From the NCBI RefSeq assembly GCF_030758955.1, contig NZ_CP132360.1:1507069-1571068 (forward strand): a DNA stretch of 64,000 nt, in the 5' to 3' direction. Below the pieces are notes generated by a model, which made no database searches, was not told the origin of the DNA, and was given only the letters and a program-made list of their open reading frames with translations. Position 1 is the first letter of the stretch. Each line of letters begins with the position of its first letter. A program made the position numbers and the translations under genes. This stretch comes from Agrococcus beijingensis. GTDB taxonomy: Bacteria > Actinomycetota > Actinomycetes > Actinomycetales > Microbacteriaceae. Of this stretch, positions 12,812-21,785 are shown one piece after another.

Positions 12812-14920
12812 GTGGGGGATTCGAACGTTCGAGAGCGCGGGCTCGAGCCGACCCCCGGCGGCCACCGCCTCACCGTCTGGTCGAAGCACGCCACGGCGAT
12901 GCAGCTGCGCGTGTTCGACCCGCACGACCCCGACTGGCTGCTGCACACGCTGCCGATGGAGCGGGTCGGCGACGACTTCACGATCGAGACCGAGCTGCTC
13001 GAGATCGGCACGCCCTACGCGATCGGCGTCGAGGGCCCCACCGGCGCCGGCCACGCGTTCGACCCGCAGCGCAACGCCGTGCCGCCGCATGCGCGCGGCA
13101 TCATCCGCACCCCGCACGGCCAGCACCGGGCGACGGTCATCGACCCGACCTTCGACTGGGGCGGCGTCGGCCGGCCCGAGGTGCCCCTCGACCGCCAGGT
13201 GATCTACGAGGCGCACGTGAAGGGCCTCACGAAGCTGAGCCCGCACATGCCGACCGAGCTGCGCGGCACCTACGCGGGCCTCGCGCATCCGTCGACGATC
13301 GACTACCTGCAGCAGCTCGGCGTCACCACGGTGCAGCTGCTGCCGATCCACCTGTTCGTCTCCGAGCAGCGGCTGCTGCAGCAGGGCCGCGTCAACTACT
13401 GGGGCTACAACACGCTCAGCTGGTTCGCCCCGCACGGGGCGTACGCGTCGCGCAACGCCCGCTTCGACGGCACCGGCGGCGTGCTGCGCGAGGTCAAGGG
13501 CATGATCCGCCTGCTGCACGAGGCGGGCATCCAGGTGTTCCTCGACGTCGTCTACAACCACACGTCCGAGGAGGGCATGGGCGGGCCGCCGTCGAGCCTG
13601 CGCCTGATCGACAACGCCTCGTACTACCGCGTCGGCGGCGACGGCGGGCTGGTCGACTGGACCGGCTGCGGCAACACCGTCGACTTCTCGGTGCCCGCGG
13701 CGCAGCAGCTGGTGCTCGACTCGCTGCGGTACTGGCGCAGCGAGTTCCAGATCGACGGCTTCCGCTTCGACCTGGCGACCACGCTCGGCAGGGGCGCCGA
13801 CGGCGCCTACGACCCCGAGCATCCGCTGCTCGAGCGCATCCTCGACGATCCCGCGCTGCAGGGCGCCACCATGATCGCGGAGCCCTGGGACATCGGGCCC
13901 GACGGCTGGAAGACCGGCAGGTTCCCGGGCGGCTACACCGAGTGGAACGACCGCTTCCGCGACACGGTGCGGCAGTTCTGGCTCAGCGACTACCGCTCCT
14001 TCCGGCACGGCGGCCAGGGCGCCACCGGCGTCGGACCGCTCGCCCACGCCGTGTCGGGCTCCGAGGGGCTGTTCGACTCCAGCCGCGGACCGCTCGCGAG
14101 CCTCAGCTTCATCACCGCGCACGACGGCTTCACGCTCGCCGACCTCGCCCGGTACGACCGCAAGCACAACGAGGCGAACGGCGAGGACAACCGCGACGGC
14201 GCCGACGAGAACCGCTCGTACAACCACGGGCTCGAGGGCCGCACCGACGACGTCGGCGTGCAGCTCGACCGGCGCAAGTCGATGCGCAACCTGCTGGGCA
14301 CGCTGCTGGTGTCGGCCGGCGTGCCGATGCTGACGATGGGCGACGAGTTCGGCCGCACGCAGCGCGGCAACAACAACGCCTACTGCCAGGACTCGGCACT
14401 GACATGGATGCGCTGGGAGCGGAAGGACTGGCAGGACGCGTTCCTCGCCCAGACCCGGCGCCTGCTGCAGCTGCGGCGCGAGCACCCGGCGCTGCGGCCG
14501 CTCGAGTACGGCCAGGCCGGCCAGCGCATGGCCGGCAGCTCGAGGCTCGATTGGTTCAACGCGGCGGGCGCCGCGATGACGATCGACGACTGGGATCACT
14601 CGCACGACCGCACGATGCAGATGCTCGCCGAGTCGACGCCGGCCGAAGAGGACTACTCGCGGGTGCTGGTGGTCTTCCACGGCTCGCCGCGCGACACGAT
14701 CGTCACGGCCCCGATGGCCGACGGCGCCACCGAGTACGAGCTGCTCTGGGACTCCGCGAGCGACCTGCTCGGCGACGAGCGGGTGACGCCCGGCGCGGGT
14801 GTGCTGATGGCCGCCATGAGCATGCGCGTCTACACGGTGCACGGGCTGCCGAGCGGCGGCGAGCCCGAGGCGACCGTGGTGCGGCTGCGGATCCCGCCGT
14901 CGCCGCCGACCGCCGAGTAG
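12812..14920 (+). CDS. glgX: Glycogen debranching enzyme GlgX
   Basis: This 702-residue GH13 enzyme hydrolyses alpha-1,6 branches of phosphorylase-limited glycogen. An N-terminal CBM48-like domain is followed by the catalytic barrel. Conserved regions are DVVYNHT, GFRFDLATT (nucleophile Asp), MIAEPWDIGPDGW (acid Glu) and FITAHDGFTLADL; the run NEANGEDNRDG is typical of GlgX. GTG 12812 is 7 nt after TACCCT, implying a leaderless transcript. It works with GlgP, whose gene converges on it downstream. Confidence 0.95.
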   Translation: MGDSNVRERGLEPTPGGHRLTVWSKHATAMQLRVFDPHDPDWLLHTLPMERVGDDFTIETELLEIGTPYAIGVEGPTGAGHAFDPQRNAVPPHARGIIRTPHGQHRATVIDPTFDWGGVGRPEVPLDRQVIYEAHVKGLTKLSPHMPTELRGTYAGLAHPSTIDYLQQLGVTTVQLLPIHLFVSEQRLLQQGRVNYWGYNTLSWFAPHGAYASRNARFDGTGGVLREVKGMIRLLHEAGIQVFLDVVYNHTSEEGMGGPPSSLRLIDNASYYRVGGDGGLVDWTGCGNTVDFSVPAAQQLVLDSLRYWRSEFQIDGFRFDLATTLGRGADGAYDPEHPLLERILDDPALQGATMIAEPWDIGPDGWKTGRFPGGYTEWNDRFRDTVRQFWLSDYRSFRHGGQGATGVGPLAHAVSGSEGLFDSSRGPLASLSFITAHDGFTLADLARYDRKHNEANGEDNRDGADENRSYNHGLEGRTDDVGVQLDRRKSMRNLLGTLLVSAGVPMLTMGDEFGRTQRGNNNAYCQDSALTWMRWERKDWQDAFLAQTRRLLQLRREHPALRPLEYGQAGQRMAGSSRLDWFNAAGAAMTIDDWDHSHDRTMQMLAESTPAEEDYSRVLVVFHGSPRDTIVTAPMADGATEYELLWDSASDLLGDERVTPGAGVLMAAMSMRVYTVHGLPSGGEPEATVVRLRIPPSPPTAE

Positions 14921-14923
14921 GCG

Positions 14924-14944
14924 GCCGGCTGCGGCAGCGCCGGC
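14924..14944. terminator. Candidate hairpin between convergent glgX and glgP
   Basis: GCCGGC at 14924-14929 can pair with GCCGGC at 14939-14944 in the 33-bp gap between the two stops. There is no U-tract, as is common in high-GC genomes. A bidirectional terminator is plausible but not certain. Confidence 0.4.
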
Positions 14945-14953
14945 GGCGCCGGC

Positions 14954-17494
14954 TCAGGCCTTGGCGTAGGCAACGAGGCCGAGCTCGGCGTCGTTCGCGA
15001 GCATCTCGTGCTTCGGCACGACCCGCACGGTGTAGCCGAACGTGCCCGCGATCGGCAGCTCGATGGCGGCCTCGAAGCGCCGCGCGGCGCTGTCGCCGCC
15101 CCGATCCTCGAGCGTGAACCGCCGGGTGTGGCGCAGCTCGCCCTCCTCCGACATCGCACCGGCGACCACCTCGACCGTGACGTCGTCGGGCGACAGCGCA
15201 CCCAGGTCGAGGAAGGCCCGCACGCGCACCTGGTCGCCGACGATCGGCGGCACGTCGACGCCGTCGACCTCGACGTGGTGCACCGACACGCCTCCGAACG
15301 CCTGACGCATCCGCCCCGTCCATGCGGCGAAGCCACGGCCGGCCTCAGCGGTGTCGGCACCGGCGATCGACGCCGCGCGCGCCGCCGGCGCGTAGAGCTC
15401 GCGCACGTACTCGGCGAGCATCCGCTCGGCCGAGAGCTCGGGGCTCAGCGTCGCCAGCGTGTGGCGGATCGAGGCGATCCACGCCGTCGGCAGCCCGCGC
15501 TCGTCGCGGTCGTAGAAGCGCGGCGCCACCTGGTGCTCGATGATCTCGTACATGGCGTTCGCCTCGAACGCGTCGCGCTCGGCCGCATCCATCTGCTCGT
15601 GCGCCGAGGGGATCGCCCAGCCGTTCTGGCCGTCGAAGTACTCCTCCCACCAGCCGTCGAGGATCGAGAGGTTGAGCGAGCCGTTCAGCGCGGCCTTCAT
15701 GCCGGAGGTGCCGCACGCCTCCAGCGGGCGCGGCGGGTTGTTGAGCCACACGTCGCAGCCCGGGTAGAGCGACTTGGCCATCGCGATGTCGTAGTTCTCG
15801 AGGAACACCAGCCGGCCGCGGATGTCGGGCTCCTGCGAGAAGCGCACCAGCTCCTGGATCAGCTGCTTGCCCGCCTCGTCGGCCGGGTGCGACTTGCCGG
15901 CGATGACCAGCTGCACCGGGCGCTCGGGGTCGGTCAGGATCGACCGCAGCCGCTCGCGGTCATGGAGCATGAGCGTGAGCCGCTTGTAGGTCGGCACGCG
16001 GCGGGCGAAGCCGATCGTCAGCACGTCGGGGTCGAGCATCCGGTCGATCCACGAGGGCGCCACGCCCTCGTTGCGCTCGTGCTTGCGGCGCGTGCGGGCG
16101 CGGGCCTCGTCGACCAGGTGCGCGCGCATCTCCCGCCGCACCGACCACAGCGTCTCGTCGCTCACCGCGTCGGAGCCCCAGTCGCAGCGGGCGGTGTCGA
16201 GCGTGCCGAGCTCGCGCTCGGCCAGGTGCTTGAGCGACGGCGAGGTCCAGGTGGGCGCGTGCACGCCGTTGGTGACCGAGGTGATCGGCACCTCCTCGAC
16301 GTCGAAGCCCGGCCAGCGGTCCTGGAACATCGCGCGGCTGACAGCGCCGTGCAGCTTCGAGACACCGTTCGCGCGCTGCGCGATCGAGAAGCCCAGCTGC
16401 GCCATGTTGAAGATCGAGGGGTCGTCCTCGCGGCCGAGCGCGAGCACCCGCTCGACGTCGACGCCCGGCACGAGGTCGCCCGAGAGGTGCCTGCGCACCA
16501 GGTCGAGGTCGAACCGGTCGATGCCGGCGGGCACGGGCGTGTGCGTCGTGAAGACGGTGCCCGCGCGCACGACCGCGAGCGCCTCGTCGAACGTCAGTCC
16601 GGCCGAGGCGGAGAGCTGCGCGATGCGCTCGATGCCGAGGAAGCCCGCGTGCCCCTCGTTGGAGTGGAAGACGGTCGGCTCGGGAGCGCCGGTCAGCTCG
16701 CTGTAGACGGCCAGCGCCCGCACCCCGCCGATGCCGAGCAGCAGCTCCTGCTGCAGGCGATGCTCGCCGCCGCCGCCATAGAGCCGATCGGCGACGCCGC
16801 GCAGCTCGAGCTCGTTCTCGTGGATGTTCGTGTCGAGCAGCAGCAGCGGTACGCGGCCGATCGTCGCCTGCCAGATGCGGGCGTGCAGGGTGCGCGCACC
16901 CGGCAGCGCGAGCGCGACGGTCGCGTGCGTGCCGTCGGCGTTGCGCAGGATCGTCAGCGGCAGCCCGTCGGGATCGAGCACCGGGTACGACTCCTGCTGC
17001 CAGCCCTCGCGCGAGATGGCCTGCTTGAAGTAGCCGGCCTGGTAGAACAGCCCGACGCCGACGATCGGCACGCCCAGGTCGCTGGCGGCCTTCAGGTGGT
17101 CGCCGGCGAGGATGCCGAGGCCGCCGGAGTACTGCGGCAGCGCGCTGGTGATGCCGAACTCGGGAGAGAAGTAGGCGATCGCCTCGGGTGCGTCCTCGAG
17201 CGACTGGTACCAGCGCGCCTGCGACAGGTAGTCGTCGAGGTCGTCGGCGAGCGCATCGACACGGCTGACGAACCCCTCGTCGTCCGCGAGCTGCCGCAGC
17301 CGCTCGGTGCCGACCCAGCCGAGCAGCTGCACCGGGTCGTGGCCGGTGGCGCGCCAGCCGTCGAGCGAGATCTCGCGGAACAGCTCGCGGGTCGGCTCGT
17401 GCCACGACCAGCGGAGGTTCGAGGCAAGCTGCTCGAGCCTGGCCAGGCGCTCGGGGAGGGACGTGCGGACGGTGAATCGGCGGATCGCTCTCAC
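14954..17494 (-). CDS. glgP: Alpha-glucan phosphorylase GlgP
   Basis: This 846-residue phosphorylase of the DUF3417-containing, Thermotoga/actinobacterial type releases glucose-1-phosphate from alpha-glucan. The N-terminal region (ASNLRWSWHEPTRELFREI) and the phosphorylase core are visible; the PLP lysine is in EACGTSGMKAALNG. GTG 17494 follows TAGGCT (17508-17503) by 8 nt, so the mRNA is probably leaderless. It is divergent from glgE across a 101-bp region that carries a tandem duplication. Confidence 0.95.
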   Translation of the reverse strand: MRAIRRFTVRTSLPERLARLEQLASNLRWSWHEPTRELFREISLDGWRATGHDPVQLLGWVGTERLRQLADDEGFVSRVDALADDLDDYLSQARWYQSLEDAPEAIAYFSPEFGITSALPQYSGGLGILAGDHLKAASDLGVPIVGVGLFYQAGYFKQAISREGWQQESYPVLDPDGLPLTILRNADGTHATVALALPGARTLHARIWQATIGRVPLLLLDTNIHENELELRGVADRLYGGGGEHRLQQELLLGIGGVRALAVYSELTGAPEPTVFHSNEGHAGFLGIERIAQLSASAGLTFDEALAVVRAGTVFTTHTPVPAGIDRFDLDLVRRHLSGDLVPGVDVERVLALGREDDPSIFNMAQLGFSIAQRANGVSKLHGAVSRAMFQDRWPGFDVEEVPITSVTNGVHAPTWTSPSLKHLAERELGTLDTARCDWGSDAVSDETLWSVRREMRAHLVDEARARTRRKHERNEGVAPSWIDRMLDPDVLTIGFARRVPTYKRLTLMLHDRERLRSILTDPERPVQLVIAGKSHPADEAGKQLIQELVRFSQEPDIRGRLVFLENYDIAMAKSLYPGCDVWLNNPPRPLEACGTSGMKAALNGSLNLSILDGWWEEYFDGQNGWAIPSAHEQMDAAERDAFEANAMYEIIEHQVAPRFYDRDERGLPTAWIASIRHTLATLSPELSAERMLAEYVRELYAPAARAASIAGADTAEAGRGFAAWTGRMRQAFGGVSVHHVEVDGVDVPPIVGDQVRVRAFLDLGALSPDDVTVEVVAGAMSEEGELRHTRRFTLEDRGGDSAARRFEAAIELPIAGTFGYTVRVVPKHEMLANDAELGLVAYAKA

Positions 17495-17502
17495 GCGTCC
17501 AG

Positions 17503-17508
17503 AGCCTA
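17503..17508 (-). promoter_or_regulatory. -10 element of glgP (leaderless)
   Basis: TAGGCT on the minus strand ends 8 nt before the glgP GTG at 17494. Confidence 0.5.
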
Positions 17509-17534
17509 GCGGCGCCCGCGCCGCGGCTGTGCAC

Positions 17535-17586
17535 CCCGCGCCCACCGGGGCCTCTGTAGGCCCGCGCCCACCGAGGCCTCTGTAGG
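17535..17586. repeat. 26-bp tandem duplication in the glgP-glgE promoter region
   Basis: Bases 17535-17560 and 17561-17586 are two adjacent copies of a 26-bp segment that differ at a single base (G at 17548, A at 17574). Each copy ends in TGTAGG. The second copy runs into TT to give the glgE -10 TAGGTT; the first gives TAGGCC, which lacks the final T. Confidence 0.85.
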
Positions 17587-17588
17587 TT
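17583..17588 (+). promoter_or_regulatory. -10 element of glgE (leaderless)
   Basis: TAGGTT is followed by 7 nt and then the glgE GTG at 17596. Confidence 0.55.
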
Positions 17589-17595
17589 GGGTGCC

Positions 17596-19605
17596 GTGGC
17601 GAACAAGCGCGAGATGGATGTCCTGTCCGGCCGGATCCCGGTGCTCGACCTGAGCCCCCAGCAGCCCGGCAATCGATTCCCCGCGAAGGCGGTGGTCGGC
17701 GACGTGGTGCCCTTCGAGGCGGCGGCGTTCCGTGAGGGCCACGATCGCATCGGCGTGACGCTGGTGCTCCGCTCCCCCTCCGGCGTCCGCGCCCGCGTGC
17801 CGATGCATCCGCTCAACGACGGCCTCGACCGCTGGCGCGCGCTCGCGCAGGTCTCCGAGCGGGGCCTCTGGCGCTGGCACGTCGAGGCGTGGGCCGACGA
17901 GTGGGCCACCTGGCACCACAACGCAGAGATCAAGATCCCCGCAGGCATCGACACCGAGGTGATGGCGGCGCTCGGCGCGCAGCTGCTCGCCCGCGCCGCG
18001 CGCCAGTCGAAGGGCATGGACGCCACCCTGCTCGCGGGCGCCTCGAGCGCCCTCTCCAACCCTGCGGCGCCGATCATGCACCGCTGGGCCTCGGTCAACG
18101 ACCCCGAGATCCTGGCGGCCGTCGACCGGGCGCGCCCGAGGTCGCTCGTCACCGAGTCCGAGAAGCTGACGCTGCGCGTCGAGCGCACCCGCGCGGGCGT
18201 CGGCGCCTGGTACGAGCTCTTCCCCCGCTCGGAGGGCGCCGTGCAGCGCCCCGACGGCAGCTGGCAGTCGGGCACCTTCGCCACCGCCGCGAAGCGGCTT
18301 CCCGCCGTCAGGGCGATGGGCTTCGACGTGCTCTACCTGCCGCCCGTGCATCCGATCGGCGAGGTCAACCGCAAGGGCCCCAACAACACCCTGACGCCCC
18401 AGCCCGGCGACCCCGGCTCCCCATGGGCGATCGGCTCGAAGGCGGGCGGGCACGACACCATCCACCCCGACCTCGGCACGATCGACGACTTCCGCGCCTT
18501 CGTGCGCGCGGCGGCGGATGCGGGGCTCGAGGTGGCCATGGACCTCGCCCTCCAGGCGGCCCCGGACCATCCGTGGGTGACCGAGCACCCGGAGTGGTTC
18601 ACGACGCTGCCGGACGGCTCGATCGCCTTCGCCGAGAACCCGCCGAAGAAGTACCAGGACATCTACCCCGTCAACTTCGACAACGACCCCGCCGGGATCG
18701 TCGAGGAGGTGCTGCGGCTGCTCGACCACTGGATCGGCTGCGGCGTGCGCATCTTCCGCGTCGACAACCCGCACACGAAGCCCCTGTGGTTCTGGGAGCG
18801 CGTCATCCGCGACGTGAACAAGGAGCACGGCGACATCGTCTTCCTCGCCGAGGCCTTCACGCGCCCCGCGATGATGCAGGCGCTCGGGAAGGTCGGGTTC
18901 CAGCAGTCGTACACGTACTTCGCCTGGCGCAACACGAAGGCCGAGCTCGAGGAGTACCTGCGCGAGGTGACCGGGCCGCAGGCGGCGTGGTTCAAGCCTG
19001 CCTTCTGGGTCAACACGCCCGACATCCTCACCGAGTACCTGCAGTTCGGCGGCGTGCCGGCGTTCAAGGTGCGCGCCGCGATCGCCGCCACCGCGGTGCC
19101 GACCTGGGGCATGTACGCGGGCTACGAGCTCATCGAGGACGTCGCCCGGCCCGGGGCCGAGGAGGCGATCGACAACGAGAAGTACGAGTACAAGCCGCGC
19201 GACTGGGCGCAGGCCGAGCGCAACGGCACCACCATCGCGCCGTACATCGCGCGCCTCAACGAGATCCGTGCCGCCCACCCGGCGATCCGGCAGCTGTGGG
19301 CGCTCGACGTGCACTGGTCCGACGACGAGGCCGTGCTCGTCTACTCGAAGCACGTCGACGGCGCCTTCACCGAGTCGGGCGAGAGCGACACGATCATCGT
19401 GGTCGCGAACGTCGACCCGCACTCGGCCAGGCAGACGACCGTGCACCTCGACCTGACGAAGCTCGGCATGCGCCCCGGCGACACGTTCGAGGCCCACGAC
19501 CTCATCTCTGGCGAGACGTGGAGCTGGAGCGACCACAACTTCGTGCGCCTCGATGCCCACATCGAGCCCGCGCACGTCATCCACGTGCGACGATCGGCTG
19601 CATGA
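17596..19605 (+). CDS. glgE: Alpha-1,4-glucan:maltose-1-phosphate maltosyltransferase GlgE
   Basis: GlgE (GH13_3) transfers maltosyl units from maltose-1-phosphate onto growing alpha-glucan. The 669 residues include an N-terminal GlgE domain, VLYLPPVHPIGEVNRKGPNN, the nucleophile region FRVDNPHTKPLWFWERVI and the acid/base region IVFLAEAFTRPAMM. GTG 17596 follows TAGGTT by 7 nt. The stop overlaps the glgB ATG (ATGA). The enzymes that make maltose-1-phosphate (TreS/Pep2 or GlgM) are not in this window. Confidence 0.95.
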   Translation: MANKREMDVLSGRIPVLDLSPQQPGNRFPAKAVVGDVVPFEAAAFREGHDRIGVTLVLRSPSGVRARVPMHPLNDGLDRWRALAQVSERGLWRWHVEAWADEWATWHHNAEIKIPAGIDTEVMAALGAQLLARAARQSKGMDATLLAGASSALSNPAAPIMHRWASVNDPEILAAVDRARPRSLVTESEKLTLRVERTRAGVGAWYELFPRSEGAVQRPDGSWQSGTFATAAKRLPAVRAMGFDVLYLPPVHPIGEVNRKGPNNTLTPQPGDPGSPWAIGSKAGGHDTIHPDLGTIDDFRAFVRAAADAGLEVAMDLALQAAPDHPWVTEHPEWFTTLPDGSIAFAENPPKKYQDIYPVNFDNDPAGIVEEVLRLLDHWIGCGVRIFRVDNPHTKPLWFWERVIRDVNKEHGDIVFLAEAFTRPAMMQALGKVGFQQSYTYFAWRNTKAELEEYLREVTGPQAAWFKPAFWVNTPDILTEYLQFGGVPAFKVRAAIAATAVPTWGMYAGYELIEDVARPGAEEAIDNEKYEYKPRDWAQAERNGTTIAPYIARLNEIRAAHPAIRQLWALDVHWSDDEAVLVYSKHVDGAFTESGESDTIIVVANVDPHSARQTTVHLDLTKLGMRPGDTFEAHDLISGETWSWSDHNFVRLDAHIEPAHVIHVRRSAA

Positions 19606-21785
19606 TGCTCGACGAGAACACCCTCCGGCAGCTCGGTGACGGGGAGCACCCCGCACCGCACGATCTGCTCGGCGCGCATCCGGATGCGTCCGGTCACGTC
19701 GTGCGGGCGGTGCGCCACCTGGCCGCCTCGGTCGAGGTGATCGGCACCGACCCCGCCGCCGTGCCGACCCCCATGGAGCACCTCGGGCAGGGGGTCTGGG
19801 CGGCGACCGTGACCGGACCCATCCGCCCCTATCGCCTGCGCACGACCTACGGCGACGGCGGCAGCTGGGAGGCCGAGGACCCGTATCGCTTCACGCCCAC
19901 GCTGGGCGAGCTCGACCTCCACCTGTGGAGCGAGGGCCGCCACGAGCAGGTCTGGAAGGTGCTCGGATCGCGCCTGCGCGAGCACGAGGGCGTGCGGGGC
20001 GCGACCTTCGCCGTGTGGGCGCCGAACGCGCGCGCCGTGCGCATCATCGGCGACTTCAACGACTGGGTCGGCCGCGCGCACCCGATGCGCAGCATGGGCG
20101 GCTCGGGCGTCTGGGAGCTGTTCGTGCCGGGCGAGCTCGAGCACTCCGGCTACAAGTACGAGATCCTCACCGACCACGGGTGGGTGACCCGGGCCGACCC
20201 GATGGCGCGCTACACCGAGGTGCCGCCCGCCACCGCGTCGAAGGTCGGCACGAGCCGCTTCGCGTGGAGCGATGACGAGTGGATGGCGTCCCGGGCCGCC
20301 AAGGACGTGTACAACTCCCCCATGTCGGTCTACGAGCTGCACTTCGGCTCCTGGCGGCCGGGCCTCGGCTACCGGGAGATGGCGGATGCGCTCATCGAGC
20401 ACCTCGAGGAGACCGGCTTCACGCACGTCGAGTTCATGCCGCTCGCGGAGCACCCGTTCGGCGGTTCCTGGGGCTACCAGGTGACCGGCTACTACGCCCC
20501 CACCAGCCGCTTCGGGCACCCCGACGACCTGCGCTACCTGATCGACCGGCTGCACCGCGCCGGGTACGGCGTGCTCGTCGACTGGGTGCCGGGCCACTTC
20601 CCGAAGGACGAGTGGGCGCTCGCCCGCTTCGACGGCCGCGCCCTCTACGAGCACCCCGACCCGCGCCGCGGCGACCAGCCCGACTGGGGCACGCACGTGT
20701 TCGACTTCGGCCGCCCCGAGGTGAAGAACTTCCTGGTCGCCAACGCGATCTACTGGTTCGAGGAGTTCCACATCGACGGCCTGCGCGTCGACGCGGTCGC
20801 GTCGATGCTCTACCTCGACTACTCGCGCAAGGACGGCGAGTGGCTGCCGAACGTGCACGGCGGGCGCGAGCACCTCGAGGCGATCTCGCTGCTGCAGGAG
20901 GTCAACGCGACGGTCTACCGCCGGCACCCGGGCATCGTGATGATCGCGGAGGAGTCGACCTCGTGGCCGGGCGTCACGAAGCCGACCGACCAGGGCGGGC
21001 TCGGCTTCGGCATCAAGTGGAACATGGGCTGGATGCACGACACGCTCCAGTACATGGCGGTCGACCCGATGTACCGGTCGCACCACCACAACGACATCAC
21101 GTTCTCGTTCTTCTACGCGTTCTCGGAGCAGTTCATGCTCCCGATCAGCCACGACGAGGTCGTGCACGGCAAGGGCTCGCTGCTGAGCAAGATGCCCGGC
21201 GACCAGTGGCAGAAGCTCGCCTCCGTGCGCGCCTACCTGACCTTCATGTGGGCGCACCCGGGCAAGCAGCTGCTGTTCATGGGCCAGGAGTTCGGGCAGC
21301 CGAGCGAGTGGAGCGAGGCGCGCGGGCTCGACTGGTGGATCCTCGACCAGCCGGTGCACCGCGGGCTGATGTCGCTGGTGACGCAGCTGAACCGCGTCTA
21401 CCGCGACACCGAGGCGCTCTGGCTGCGCGACAACGAGCCGGGCGGCTTCGAGTGGATCGACGGCGGCAACTCGGCCGACAACCTCGTGGCGTTCCTGCGC
21501 TGGGGAGCCGAGGGCGACGCGGTCGCCGCGGTCGTCAACTTCTCGGGGCGCCCGGTCGAGGGCTACCGGATCGGGCTCCCGAGCTCTGGCGACTGGGAGG
21601 AGGCCGTGAACTCGGACGCGCAGGAGTTCGGCGGCTCCGGCGTCGGCAACCTCGGCGTCGTGCACGCGGTCGACGAGCCGTGGGGCGGTCGCCCGGCGTC
21701 AGCGACGATCACCGTGCCGCCGCTGGCGGGGCTGATCCTGCGGCGCAGGGCCCCTGCTCCCGACCGGGCGGTCGAGGCTCAGTAG
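19602..21785 (+). CDS. glgB: 1,4-alpha-glucan branching enzyme GlgB
   Basis: GlgB (GH13_9, 727 residues) introduces alpha-1,6 branches. An N-terminal domain is followed by CBM48 (FAVWAPNARAVRIIGDFNDW), then the barrel with MPLAEHPFGGSWGYQ, GLRVDAVASMLYLDY (nucleophile Asp), VMIAEESTSWPGV (acid Glu) and LPISHDEVVHGKGSL. ATG 19602 overlaps the glgE stop; a second ATG follows immediately. GlgE and GlgB are a known functional pair in actinobacterial alpha-glucan synthesis. It converges on the thioredoxin-like gene with a 7-bp overlap. Confidence 0.96.
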   Translation: MMLDENTLRQLGDGEHPAPHDLLGAHPDASGHVVRAVRHLAASVEVIGTDPAAVPTPMEHLGQGVWAATVTGPIRPYRLRTTYGDGGSWEAEDPYRFTPTLGELDLHLWSEGRHEQVWKVLGSRLREHEGVRGATFAVWAPNARAVRIIGDFNDWVGRAHPMRSMGGSGVWELFVPGELEHSGYKYEILTDHGWVTRADPMARYTEVPPATASKVGTSRFAWSDDEWMASRAAKDVYNSPMSVYELHFGSWRPGLGYREMADALIEHLEETGFTHVEFMPLAEHPFGGSWGYQVTGYYAPTSRFGHPDDLRYLIDRLHRAGYGVLVDWVPGHFPKDEWALARFDGRALYEHPDPRRGDQPDWGTHVFDFGRPEVKNFLVANAIYWFEEFHIDGLRVDAVASMLYLDYSRKDGEWLPNVHGGREHLEAISLLQEVNATVYRRHPGIVMIAEESTSWPGVTKPTDQGGLGFGIKWNMGWMHDTLQYMAVDPMYRSHHHNDITFSFFYAFSEQFMLPISHDEVVHGKGSLLSKMPGDQWQKLASVRAYLTFMWAHPGKQLLFMGQEFGQPSEWSEARGLDWWILDQPVHRGLMSLVTQLNRVYRDTEALWLRDNEPGGFEWIDGGNSADNLVAFLRWGAEGDAVAAVVNFSGRPVEGYRIGLPSSGDWEEAVNSDAQEFGGSGVGNLGVVHAVDEPWGGRPASATITVPPLAGLILRRRAPAPDRAVEAQ

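Noticed and set aside
12821..12832. Second LexA box at glgX
   Set aside because: The half-sites lack the required 4-bp spacing, so it is not called an SOS box; it is kept only as a palindrome.
12803..14842. Minus-strand frame antisense to glgX
   Set aside because: Its composition (Val/Arg/His/Glu-rich, no domain) and full overlap with glgX mark it as a shadow.
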